Below are positions 23,631 through 34,104 of a stretch of 36,032 nucleotides of DNA, in pieces. The position numbers were made by a program, and so were the translations under genes. The notes beneath the pieces were generated by a model. That model was not told where the DNA came from and searched no databases. It saw only the letters and a list, made by a program, of their open reading frames with translations. The stretch is from Volvariella volvacea V23 (taxonomy: Eukaryota > Basidiomycota > Agaricomycetes > Agaricales > Pluteaceae). Numbering within the stretch: position 1 is the stretch's first letter; every line of letters starts with the position of its first letter. The DNA is taken from the NCBI GenBank assembly GCA_000349905.1, contig KB722747.1, positions 25,526-61,557 on the forward strand. Direction: 5' to 3'.

Positions 23631-24757
23631 TCAATACATATTCAGGACACTCAGCCATTCTCCCAAGCTGACATCTGCCCCTGAATCTATCATTGAATCC
23701 CATGATGTCGCCTCTAATCCACTCCTCTGCCGTCTTCTCTGTCTTCTCTTTTGTATTATCCTCTCTGAGCCGATCCAAGCACTTTCACCACGCGACGTGC
23801 CGCCACACACGGCGCCATTGTACCAGTCCTCCGTCCAGGAACTGCAGGGAGTATAATGCCACCTATATGCGACCACCCTATCTTCTCGCACCTTTTTGGT
23901 GGTTCTGTCAGCATTGATGACCCTCCGCTTCGTCTTCAGTAGTTCAGCTGCTATTTCGTGGGCAACTGGACGATCTTCCACAAGAACCAGAACTTCCAAG
24001 AGCTTACACCGCTCCAGACACTTTTTCAGTACTCCTGTTATTATCGGGCTAAGCTCGGCAAAGGACAGATACCGCAACTTGGATATGCATCCGTAATTAT
24101 TGCCTTCCTTCCAATGATTGACCACGTCTGTCGGACGATCCAACACCTCAAAGTGCGTAAGGTGGTTGAATAGTTCGTGATTGAAATCCACCAGATTTCC
24201 AGGGAAAAAGTGTGTGAGGGACATACTCAGGCGAAGAAGGCCAGAGGGTTTCACTGTCCGGAGGGGTGATCGAATAATGGACGTCAACAAGGGCAGTAGT
24301 TTGGGCGTATATGAAGTCCAGATCGCGAAATCTAGGAGGTTATGGCATTGCGGGAGCAGTTCTTCCCACTTCGGCTCCGATGGAACACAATCCGAGAATT
24401 CGAAGGCCACGACGAGATTTCTGACATGGAGTGCCAGTGGTCCTGAAGGAAAGCGGGGAGGGTGGTGTAATGGAGATTTGGAGGATTTGTAGAACGATGC
24501 ATCCTTGAGGATGACAGTATCGTATACCACTGAGTCCAACCTATAGATAGCATAGTTGTATCTCGGAAGGCCTATAACGAAAGTGCGCTGGCAGAGTGTA
24601 CTCACCAGTCTCGTACTCGGCGTGCGACTTGACGCAACACAGGTAGTGTCCTGTCCCTGTCCTCACGAGCAGTGATTTCGAAGATAATGCGCTCGAGTTC
24701 TTGCGGGAGCCGTGGCTCTGTCGATGGCACTTGGGCATCGGTGTAGTCGCTATCCAT
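23631..24757 (-). CDS. F-box-like family protein, copy 5 (intact)
   Basis: Two exons (24757-24606; 24540-23631), 353 aa. Exon 1: MDSDYTDAQVPSTEPRLPQE then LERIIFEITAREDRDRTLPV and QVARRVRDW. Exon 2: LDSVVYDTVILKDASFY, PPRFPSGP, LPQCHNLLDFAIW, SPLRTVKPSGLLRLSMSL, FFPGNLVDFNHELFNHLTHFEVLD, EGNNYGCISKLRYLSF, KKCLERCKLLEVLVL, REDRVVAY, WYNGAVCGGTSRGESAW, a basic stretch (KRRQRRRQR) and WDSMIDSGADVSLGEW. The 5' flank (near 24800) resembles the 5' flank of copy 6 (near 30210; both read ggccctgaa(c/a)gcacagccac), so the pair shares a duplicated block. Confidence 0.87.
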
Positions 24758-24849
24758 GGTTGAAGGTAACAGAGCATCAGAACCAAAATGGGCGCATGGT
24801 AGGCCCTGAACGCACAGCCACGGCGTGCTGTTGGGAAATGACGACGTAC

Positions 24850-25195
24850 AAGTCCTCGTCCACTTATCCCCAGGGAGTGAAAATCACTATGTATAACCAC
24901 TCTGCCTTCACGAACCTCATGAACCGTTCCATCCGGGCCGCTAATCCTCCGGGTCTCACTAAGTCCACTTTTCCCATTTCTCCAAGCACCTTGGTTTCCG
25001 AAATTTTGACAGGATATTACAAGTCCAAAGAAACGGAATAGAGGGAGAGATGCTACAGGCTGGCCAGACAATCATTATTACTTCTCTTCTCCCACTGAGC
25101 GGTTAATTCGCAGAGGAGGTTCAATGCCTCAAGATAAACCTTTGAATATTTCGTGATTGAAATCCACTTTACCAGTTCACTTTCTTTCAGTGATG
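24850..25195 (-). pseudogene. F-box-like fragment (copy 5b), related to copy 7
   Basis: Decayed minus-strand fragment upstream of copy 5. Readable pieces in order are KVDFNHEIFKGL, then NNDCLASL*HLSLYSVSLDL*YPVKI, then RRISGPDGTVHEVREGRVVIH and GDKWT, in shifting frames with stops. The middle part matches copy 7 (NNYGCLTSLRYLSIYSFSLD, YPVKI) more closely than any other copy. The DNA also agrees (gacaggata...caaagaaa..gaataga.ggagagat in both). Exon 1 and the last part are missing. It is clearly not functional. Confidence 0.8.
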
Positions 25196-25400
25196 GTCGC
25201 TCGTGCCTCGGCTCTGTCTATGTGTTGACCCAATGCAAAAATGGTATTTCAATCCTATAGCCAGATTATGTCCAATCAGCGATTACTCCAATACGAAGGG
25301 GGCCTATTCATGGAAACGCCAAGGCATGTATACAACAAATGCTAAAGAACGGCACACATAGTCAATCCAATCCTACGATCTATTCTCCACTTTAATTACT

Positions 25401-27783
25401 TTACTTGTGGTAGAACACCAATGGCATGGAATTAATAAAGTCGATTTCGCGGGCTCGGAAGTGATCTGGCGTCATCTCGAGGTGCTCCCCATTCAATTCG
25501 AGGACTCCCTGGTTGTTGGGTGCGAATCCTTCCCATTTAGGACCTTAATGCAGGTCTGCACGAATAACAATGCGTTCAATGCGGCTTAACTTACGAGGAA
25601 GGCCTTTCCCATCGTTGGGGTCAAGGCTCTTCGCAAACGAGATCCAGTAATCAATTATAAGATTACTTAACGGTTGCGCAGTAGGTAAGGAACTATCTGG
25701 GGCCCCGTAGACAGAGGGTACTTCTGTTGCGTGAGCAACTACGAAACGCCATCCCTCATCAGAGTCGTTGCACCCCACCAGGCGCGGGTAAGTTATAGAA
25801 AGAACTCACCTCCAAGGAAAGGCGGAAGTTGAGGTTGGGGCTCGGTGAGCAAATATGCCCAGGATTTCACTCCTGCCTTGCTTGCTTCTTGGCTCCAGAA
25901 TCGTCTCTGAGATGTAAAAGATAAATCCCCCTCTGTAAATGCAAAAACATTGGAAGAAATATAACGTTGAGGTAAATTCGAAAGGACTCAACGAATGGCA
26001 GCTGCACGTTTAAACTGCCGGGATAAACCGAAAGTCTCGTTTCCTGTGCAGAAAGGAGAACCAAGGGTGAGGTCGTCGGGGTATAGCTCTAGCAGCGCTC
26101 CCACAGAGTCTTCAACTACTGTGGTGTTTATATGCGAAATGGGAGGTAAAATTCGATACGATGAAGAGCTGGATCTCGTCCTCTGATGTTAATGCAGGCG
26201 GGGTAAAGGCAGTACCTAGAATAGCTAGTAATCAATCCATATTTTATTCATATACCCGCTAAATTCAAGAACGTACCCTCATCGAGAGTTGTCCCGGCGA
26301 TGAAGGACAACTTTTCAAATCACCCTTTCTTGAAGAGCTCAGACGGGAGTTCGGGTAAAACTCCTCCCTGTCCGTCCAGGTTGGGTTTGAAAGGCAATAG
26401 TTCCGGAGCATTGGTGATGGAAGTGATGATTCCTTGGAGGATGGCAGCTTCATCTGCCTGGCGTAGACAGTTGAAAGTCTGGCGCGTCTCTGCGACGTGC
26501 TCACAACCCGTAACAGCGCGAACGAAGGATACTCAGTTCTCCTCGCGTGCGGCGGGTTCGAAGTGCACAGATGTTGCTGCTTGACCTGATTGAAAGATCT
26601 TGAAATGGATTTATTAAGATATACGAATTTTGGAATTCGAAGGATCCGCCTACTCCCGCTCGTGCAAGATTCTCGATTGAGGGATTCAGGAAGAGAATTG
26701 ATGTCATAATGGATCCTGCACTATTTCCAAATGCGGTGACCTATTGTTGATATCCAACGTCAACAGGATGAACGGGGGTGTAATAAATTCTACTTACCCG
26801 GTGTGGGTCCCCGCCAAATGCTCCAATATTCTCCTGTACCCGTTTCAGAGCAGTAGGTTCATCTCTTATGGCCAGATTTAAAGCACCTTCATCAGCAGCT
26901 GTATTTCATGAGACGTGAGCAAGTTTAACATTGATGAAATCTCAAAGAATTACCTTCTTGACCCTGTGGGAATCCGAGAGGACCATTCCTATAATTGAAG
27001 TTGATATAAATGATCGGGGTGCCCTATTATTATTATGACGCATCCCTATTGATGCTATTGTGAAGAGATAACACAAAATAAAGCTCACCCTTAGCACACT
27101 CTGTGCAACAATGGCGCTGCCGTTGAACTGCGCAGATCCACCATTATTGAATCCACCGTCATACCTAGCCATCGCGGTTAATTCCAATTAACTGTGAGTA
27201 CAATTAGAGATCCGTAAGGCCAATGAAGAAGAACTCACGTCCAGAACATCTGGTAATAATACCCAGTAAGCGAGTAACTCATATTAAGCTCTATTTTGAA
27301 TTTACAATAGGCAATTTAGCATTATGGGGGATCCCCGCTGGTCGAAGAACATTGATTGTCAAGCAATCTTCGGAAGAAAGGCCAAGTGGAAGACTCTATG
27401 TTTATTCAATGGGCATCATAAATCAAACGGATGTGCACTATACAGCAAAAGGTGCGTACCGGTTGGAGGCAAACAGGACTGAAATTCGAAGCACTGAATA
27501 CTCCCTCATCCAGCTTCGTCTTGAGAACAGGTGGCTTAAGTCGGTGTTGACCAACAGGTGGATCTGCAAAGGGTATACATGTAATATAATTCAATCATAT
27601 GCCGTAGTCCTCGTCAGAGAAAATTTAGCTCACCCCTAAAGAATCCTTGTGAGCGGGTATAGACCGTCCCACCACTGGTGTGACCAATTTCGACATTTGG
27701 TGCGATGCCAGTGGCAGCATCATGGGTATCGAAAGAGAATTAAGGGCGTAGCACAAGAGCAAGAGCGAGGTGAGAAGGCACAT
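25401..27783 (-). pseudogene. Decayed type-B carboxylesterase/lipase gene
   Basis: Exon relics in the correct order of a secreted fungal carboxylesterase, each flanked by short introns. They comprise a signal-peptide-like start (MCLLTSLLLLCYA), NVEIGHTSGGTVY, IPFADPPVGQHRLKPPVL, SEDCLTINVLRPAG, GSAQFNGSAIVAQSV, GTPIIYINFNYRNGPLGFPQ, RVQENIGAFGGDPHR, VTAFGNSAGSIMTSILFLNP (nucleophile Ser, elbow GNSAG rather than the usual GESAG), LPFKPNLDGQGGVLP, FIAGTTLDEG, LLELYPDD..LGSPF, DYWISFAKSLDPNDGKGLP and a C-terminal exon ending PLVFYHK. Damage: a frameshift after the signal peptide, TGA at 26535-26533 (for Trp) and 26322-26320 (for Arg), another frameshift near 26130, and no clear acceptor before IPFADPP. 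The family normally hydrolyses esters or lipids outside the cell; this copy cannot encode the whole enzyme. Confidence 0.9.
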
Positions 27784-28879
27784 CTATTTCTCTGTTGAGA
27801 CGGGGATCACAAAAGGTGGCGCAGGTCCCTTATATTCGTTCCCCGTGGGCACTTGAGCCAAACAAGTAAGCGCAAGACGGTATGAATCATACTCCTCCAT
27901 GTAGCATGAGTGTGTCAGGCTTGTATGCTGCGATAACCAGATTGTTGGTAGACTGCCTCGTCTTGGCGATGTACGTTCATAATCCTGATTGTGGGTCCAC
28001 AGAAGTACCCATCTTAGACTGAATTAAATCCAGATCTAACATTACAGTCTTGACTTTTAATACAAGACGGCGTGTGCAATTAGCTTTAAAAGTGGCGGAA
28101 TAAATCGTAATACGGACCGAATATTAATGTTGATATATAGGCTTGGTGCTATAGTGCCTCCCCCCCCCCCCCAGTAATATCTCCAACGAACACGGATACA
28201 ACGTCATTCAACTGAATACTGAGCTATTGCGCAAGAGATTGCGCATTGAATCGCGGGACCGAGTCTGACGTTATGAGTAGGATCAGGAGTTCGTCATCAG
28301 CAATCCCGATCGTCTTTCATTTGTTGTGCTACTTTCCAGTCCACCTTTCTACTATTAGGGCTCAATTGGTCGGTATTGTAGTTGCTCCGCTACACTGGCA
28401 TAACGGTTCCTTGCATGTATAGCAAATAAAGATCGTGGATTATCTCTATCTGCAACACATTTCCTAGGGTCTAGCCCCGTTCTTAGTTCCCAGCTGAATG
28501 TTATAATATCCGTTCACGACGGACATTTAGGCCTCGCGTACCAACAATTGAGATTGACGTAGCAACATCTTGTTTGGCTGAGAGATACCAGTGACGAAAA
28601 GTACTTTCATATCTGAAATATCTAGGGCAAGAAGCGGTCGAGCTAAGCGAGAGATAGCGACCTGGATACACTGTCGGCCAACTCGCGTTCCGGATAGGTA
28701 ACATGGGCGCAATCTGGGCGCATATGAGCTGTTCCGTTTAGGCAGGGCATGCTCCTAGGGAGAATTTTCGTCGCACTCGAAGAACGCATGGCGAAGCCTC
28801 GTAACCTACTGCACCATCCGTTGCTCCGTTTTATTTGGGGCTGTGCTGTCTGATTATCGGAGAGAAATCTTGCAAGATG
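27784..28879. other. Intergenic stretch with promoter relic and C13 tract
   Basis: Next to the carboxylesterase relic there is a TATA-like ATATAAGG on the minus strand (27835-27828), about 45 bp from its former ATG. A run of 13 C occurs at 28160-28172. I recognise no gene. Confidence 0.45.
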
Positions 28880-29000
28880 TATATTCACCAGTTTCCTACA
28901 CGATAGGCGAATTGCATTGGCACTAGTAGCGTTCCATTCCTGTCGTCAAGTTCATACATGACATGCTCGAGTTTTTGTGGAAGGATCTAGTGTTCTCTAA
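28880..29000 (-). pseudogene. F-box-like exon 1 fragment
   Basis: Minus-strand frame reads EH*ILPQKLEHVMYELDDRNGTL then LVPMQFAYRVGNW, followed by a gt. It corresponds to exon 1 of the family (EPRLPQELERIIFEIAARNDR...LMRVARRVRDW), with an early stop. No exon 2 relic follows at lower coordinates, where another 400 bp is unrecognisable. The fragment lies only 16 bp beyond the end of copy 6. Confidence 0.75.
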
Positions 29001-29016
29001 AGTTAGTTCTCAAGTA

Positions 29017-30142
29017 CTAATACATTCCTAATGCGATCATCCATTCCCTCAGATCGATATCCTCTTCAGAATCCAGCATCGAATCCCACGATGACTTCTC
29101 CCACTCTACCCTGCGTCTTCTTTTTTGTACAATCTTCTCCGAACGAAGCCAGAAATCATACCCGCGCGCTGTGCCACCACGCACCGCGCTTTTATACCAA
29201 GCGCCCGTCCATTCTACAGCAAAAATTCCACGATATACAACCACTCTATCTTCTGGTACCTCGCTCATCGTTCCGTCTGAGTGTGCTATCTTCCTAGTCG
29301 TCTTCAGCAATGTATTCATATGCTCCGTGATTCTTGAATCAGCGTCCTCTGTGATGACCAATAACTCGAGGGTTTTGCACTCCCTCAAGTATGTCTGCAT
29401 AAGCTCCATACATTGCGTACCAGCATTATCAAATTCCGCAATGGATAGATACCGTAGATTCGGTATGCAACCATAATTGTTCCCTTCCACCCATGGGTTG
29501 CACGGCAATATGTGAGAATCCAACACATCAAGGTGCGTAATGTCCTTGAATATCTCGTGATTAAAGTCAATCTTACCACCAAGGAAGAGATTTCCAAGTG
29601 TTACGCTGAGACGAAGGAGGCCGTGCGGGGATACCGTACGGAGGGGTGACTGAATGGTTGAAGTCAAGAGTGGAAGCAGGCTCGGTGTGACCTCAATACT
29701 GACACAGATTGCCAGGTCTTGAAGATTATGGCACTGTGGGAGCAAATCCAACCACTGAGGTTCCGAATCGATGGAAGTGTGGGTATTTATCCCCACGAAG
29801 AAATTTCTAACGTGGAGGGCTTGTGAACCCGACGGAAAACGAGGAGGATGGTGTGATGGAGATTTCGAACGTTTGTAGAAATAAGAGTTCCTGAGGACGA
29901 CCGTATCGTAGACAACTGCTTGTAGCCTGTAGATGATAGTATTTCTTCTGAATCAGATAAAATGCTGTAAAGCAACTCGGATATATGTACCAGCTTCGTA
30001 CACGATGAGCCACTTGCAACAGCACAGGTAATGTCCTATCCCTGTCATTTCGAGCAGCAATTTCGAAGATAATGTGCTCGATCTCTGGGGGAAGTCGGGG
30101 CTCTGCTGTCGGTACTTGAGTGTCGATGTAGTTGTTGTTCAT
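29017..30142 (-). CDS. F-box-like family protein, copy 6 (intact)
   Basis: Two exons (30142-29991; 29926-29017), 353 aa, the same spliced length as copy 5. Exon 1: MNNNYIDTQVPTAEPRLPPE then IEHIIFEIAARNDRDRTLPV and QVAHRVRSW. Exon 2: LQAVVYDTVVLRNSYFY, PPRFPSGSQALHVRNFFV, LPQCHNLQDLAI, SPLRTVSPHGLLRLSVTL, KIDFNHEIFKDITHLDVLD, EGNNYGCIPNLRYLSI, EVPEDRVVVY, WYKSAVRGGTARGYDFW, a basic run (KRRRRVEWE) and WDSMLDSEEDIDLREW. In the middle, where relatives have RKCLEECK.LEVLVL, it has QTYLRECKTLELLVI. The 5' flank matches that of copy 5. No sign of decay. Confidence 0.87.
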
Positions 30143-30469
30143 GGTTGAAGGTAAGGCATAAGGTCAAATTTGTCGATTAAATCAGCATCAGAATTTAATG
30201 AGGTAATCACAGGCCCTGAAAGCACAGCCACACAGTGCTCGGAAAAGAATAGGATGCATAACCGGGAAATGACAGTGCTGAAAGACTGGGCTGACAGTGA
30301 CGACGTGGATGCTCACTTCACCTTTATGAAAACCGGACTCCAGTCAAAATAGTGCGGTGACGAGTACAGCAGGATCCTATAATCTCAAACCTGATCGGTC
30401 TGCCAGGTAGAGTCGTAAAATGCATCATACATGATCACTTTGAGGATATTGAAATTCCGACATGCAGTA
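30143..30469. other. Upstream region of copy 6
   Basis: About 330 bp. The part near 30180-30260 resembles the region upstream of copy 5, showing that the duplicated block included the promoter. No gene recognised. Confidence 0.5.
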
Positions 30470-31464
30470 CTAATGCCCTTCCATTCTGATTAACCACTCT
30501 CCCAAGTTAACGTCTGCATCGAAGTCTAACATCGAGTTCCACAATATGGTCTTCAGCTCCCTCTTCCGTCTCCTGCGCTGTTGCATTTTTTCCGCTTGCA
30601 CCCAAAAGTCGTCACCGCTTACCGCACCTCTGTACCAAGCATTTGTCCATTTATCACCAGGAAACAGAAGCCCTCCATGTACAACCACCCTGTCCTCAGG
30701 AACCTCGCGGATCGTTCCATCCGGGCCTACGATCCTTCGAACCTTATTGAATTCATTTATCCGTTCCGTGTCGTAAGGGAGAATCAGCACCTCCAAGGCC
30801 TTGCATTCCTCCAAGCACCTCTTTAGAATCTTGACAGGATAGGACGAATCCAAAGAAAAAGAATAGATGGAGAGATATCGCAAACTCGTCAAGCACCCAT
30901 AGTTATTTCCCTCTACCCACTGATCATTTAATTCGCGGGGAAATTCCAGTACCTCGAGGTGGACTCATGGTGCGGAGTGGCGATTGGATTGCCGAGGTAA
31001 TGAGGGAAAGTGTGTTGGATGCGAGATCAGCCCAAATTGCAAGATCTTGGAGGTTATGAAGTTGCGGAAGCAATCCCCTCCATGTTGGTTCTGACTCGGA
31101 TGTGTTGAAATCCCTTATCAAAAGATTTCGTACGTGTAGTGTTTGAGGACCGGAAGGGAAACGAGGAGGATGATGTAGAGGGAATTTAGAGGAGCTGTAG
31201 AATTGTGAATCTCCGAGGACGATTGTATCGTATATTACTACTTGTAGCCTAGAATATCTTGATATGCCTGCGTTTTCAGTGTAAGACTAAAGTAAATGTG
31301 CATACTCACCAATCTCTCACACGATGAGCGACTCGCATTAGCACTGGTATCACTCCATTTCTGTCATTACGAGCTGCAAGCTCAAATATGACGCGCTCAA
31401 GTTCTTGTGGGAGCCGTGGTTCAACCAATGTTGATGGAGCTGTGTCGACGTGGTTGGAACCCAT
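30470..31464 (-). pseudogene. F-box-like copy 7, internal deletion
   Basis: Exon 1 (31464-31310) is intact: MGSNHVDTAPSTLVEPRLPQ then ELERVIFELAARNDR and LMRVAHRVRDW; the intron keeps gtgagt...tag. Exon 2 (from 31248) reads LQVVIYDTIVLGDSQFY, PPRFPSGPQTLHVRNLLI, LPQLHNLQDLAIWAD and SPLRTMS. It then jumps near 30963 to HLEVLEFPRELNDQWVEGNNYGC, missing about 31 codons (the GLLRLSASL...FNHEIFKDLT block), and the frame shifts. The rest is clean: YLSIYSFSLD, KRCLEECKALEVLILP, EVPEDRVVVHGG, WYRGAVSGDDFW, WNSMLDFDADVNLGEW. There is only this one lesion, so the inactivation looks recent. A truncated F-box-like protein of about 120 residues could still be made. Confidence 0.85.
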
Positions 31465-31978
31465 GGTGGTGCAACCGTGACACAGGCCTGTCACAAGGCT
31501 AGTGTAACGCCCTCACCCTCAACAAATCGTAGGCAGACAAAACCTAAGTCATATACAGCACAGATAACGAAGCTGCCACCTACAGCTCCAACGTTGCCTG
31601 CAGACGCCACAATAATGTATTATATTGGCAGTCAGCGTGAGGTATTGATTACCGCGCAGCAGCGCATAGAAAGGCGCTGAACCACGGTGTCAAGATTAAT
31701 TAATAAAAGAAGACAGAACCCACAAATGACAACGTACTATGTAAGCGACAAGTTAAAATAACACAGAGGAGCAAATGTCAGCGCGGATCTTGTTAGTAGT
31801 TTGCTCGGACTGAGATAGTGACACTTACAATGGCCATTCCAAGCCACCTAGCATAGATCAGCATAATTTCACATTTACAAATGCATTCTACGATAGCGAC
31901 ATACAAGTAGCAAACCAGAAATTGGAGTAGGAGTACAGAAAGTGGAGTGGGAGTAACACTTCTCGACTACGTTTCCAT
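31465..31978. other. Intergenic stretch, AT-rich
   Basis: About 510 bp between copy 7 and the deaminase relic. No gene recognised. Confidence 0.4.
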
Positions 31979-33296
31979 TCATTCAGGCAACCAGTCACCA
32001 ACGTGACGACAAAAATTTTCTCCAGGCCCCACCGCGCTCCCTGCGAGAGATGGGATTTCGGACGCAAATCGATCGAGATTACGCGTGCACGAAATTTCGT
32101 GGAATGCCATGAATAAGTCTTGTCTTATGGCGTTCAGCTCATTTACAGAAATACCAGCTGGAACAACCTATGGCACAATGCGGCCGTGGGTTCCATTGAG
32201 GGTAAATGGGTGCGATTCCAGCGCATATTGTAACAAAGCACAGCAGTAGCAACACTTGCTTGGGGCGCATATCTCGACTGTCTCGTGTGGCTACATAGTT
32301 CAAGTTGCTATTAGAATAGAGAAAAAAAGCATGGCATTATTGAAACTCACCCCAAGGAGCGACAACAAGGTTTGATTATTCTCATTAGATAATAATCTTT
32401 GCGGGTCTCTTATGCGTATCACGGGTGTAAGGCTCATGATCAAGGCTTCAGTGTGAATACGCATTTGAGAAGTATCTTGGTGAAAGTCGATGCTCGCTAA
32501 GAATCTACTTGCCCGTTGGTGATATTCGGTGTTTGGTGGCCCAAGTTTTTCCAGGTAGTCCTGAATAAAGATGAGATCGCTGCTTGATCTATTTGTGGTC
32601 CTACTGATGCACTGTTAATCTGGTACACCTCGTACTCAATCTGTATTTGCTGTGCCCGGCTGATGTTGATGATTGTATCAACCGCTCGGTGCCAGGCAGT
32701 AACGCTATTGAAGAAACAAGTAAGGTGGTCTCAGCACGACTCCATATCCTCCTTCATGAGATCCGCTAGTTAAAATAGAATTCAAATGTTGTTCCTATGA
32801 AAGCACCGTATTGACATCCTTAACATGATCCTCAAACTGAACAGGTCTATGACAATCGGGATTGGTTTTGAGCTTATCAGTCAAGTCGAAACTCACCCAG
32901 TGTTCATCCAGTTGACAGAAAAGGAGCTCTCTTGATTATCAGTAGGCCTAAAGTTTTGTGCCACTTTTTTGATGCCGATTTTCAAGGGGCCATCGTTCTC
33001 CTCTACGCAATTGTTGTTTGTAAAGATAACCGAAGTGATCTTCCTATCGCGAAGCTGCCCAGTGGTAGGCACAACATTGGCGTCGACCGTGAGGAGAGTG
33101 GAGATCAGTTTGAAGAATCTTTGAGTTTGAGATTCAACTTCTCGAGTATAATCTGGGGGGTAGACGAGCATTCACTGCATTGGGCTAACGCAGTGGAAAG
33201 GATAAAGATATCGCGTTGAATGTCAGCAGGGTCATTTGAGGACAAGAACGGTATCTGGTTGAAACGAAGAATAGGGAACTGTAATTTTGGCATCAT
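31979..33296 (-). pseudogene. Decayed deaminase-fold gene (OTT_1508-like)
   Basis: Minus-strand relic with a good TATA box at 33368-33361. It starts MMPKLQFPILRFNQIPFLSS and continues DIQRDIFILSTALAQC, then a frameshift near 33107, TVDANVVPTTGQL, FTNNNCVEEN, an intron (gtgagt...cag), and helical pieces with TGA at 32733-32731 (SC*DHL, for Trp) and another frameshift near 32570. Next come YLEKLGPPNTEYHQRASRFL and the segment MRIHTEALIMSLT. After one more intron the last exon has APSKCCYCCALLQYALE, GTHGRIVP*VVPAG (TAG at 32170-32168, for Trp), and ends DWLPE. HTE plus the CCYCC pair in that order are the zinc ligands and catalytic Glu expected of a deaminase fold, and the SK.CC.CC...GTHG..P layout is like the OTT_1508-type deaminases common in Agaricomycetes. 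That family assignment is from memory of the motif; the pseudogene status is visible. Confidence 0.6.
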
Positions 33297-33360
33297 GGAG
33301 AATGTCAATTGATGTTGACGGATAGGTGATTGGGACTATTGGAAAAGGCCAAGGGTTGTG

Positions 33361-33368
33361 GTTATATA
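33361..33368 (-). promoter_or_regulatory. TATA box of the deaminase relic
   Basis: Minus-strand TATATAAC about 65 bp upstream of the ATG. The promoter core has survived although the frame has not. Confidence 0.5.
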
Positions 33369-34104
33369 CTCGAGACTGAGTCACACAATGCCAAAAGATG
33401 ATGCATGACTCACGTTCATTTAATCTGCAACGCAATTTCATTGAGCGACACTCTCAGCAGCATTACAGGCTGCCCAGAGAAAGCCTGGGAGAAAGCGCGC
33501 GCACACGCCACATCGACATACCTAACAGAGCTGCCAAATGGATGGTGTACGACTGGTTAAGGCAGGGTAAATTGTGTGCCCACCAGCTGGGCTTGAAGGT
33601 TGAGTGTTGATGACCGAGATATCACTAATAGTTGGCGGTAAGCATGTCAAAATAATATACTTAATACCCAGAATATTGAAAATCATGAGGCTGATGAAGC
33701 ATATATCGACAAACGAGAAATTAGCCTAGATTCGACTCTGTAACTAGCCCGTTTGCAAGGTCCACGCCGACTCCACGGTTAACCTGCCCTTCATCTAGAT
33801 TGTACTTTCTTCACGCATTGAAGAATAATGCAGGTTCACCCAAGCTTCCTTCCTGCAAGCTTCCTCGACTTAGCCCACTTAATACATTTCAACGTGACAG
33901 CACCTTTCTGCCTCAGCTCCTGCTCTTGGGACCACGATATTACTGACAATGCTTGATCTTCGAAGACACCAGCAGACCTCCTTCAGCGCCGTTTCAAGCA
34001 GGTACTCTGATGGAGTATTCAGGTTCTTCGAGTTGTAATCTCTATATGATATTGTTTTTGGTGAATTTCCAATGTTCATATATTCCCAAGTCAATGTCAC
34101 GGGA
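33369..34104. other. Intergenic stretch, nothing recognised
   Basis: About 740 bp. Short open frames at 33398-33610 and 33879-34100 have no motif. Confidence 0.35.

Noticed and set aside
28160..28172. Run of 13 C, considered as an assembly gap or structured element
   Set aside because: Simple homopolymer; no surrounding structure or gene.
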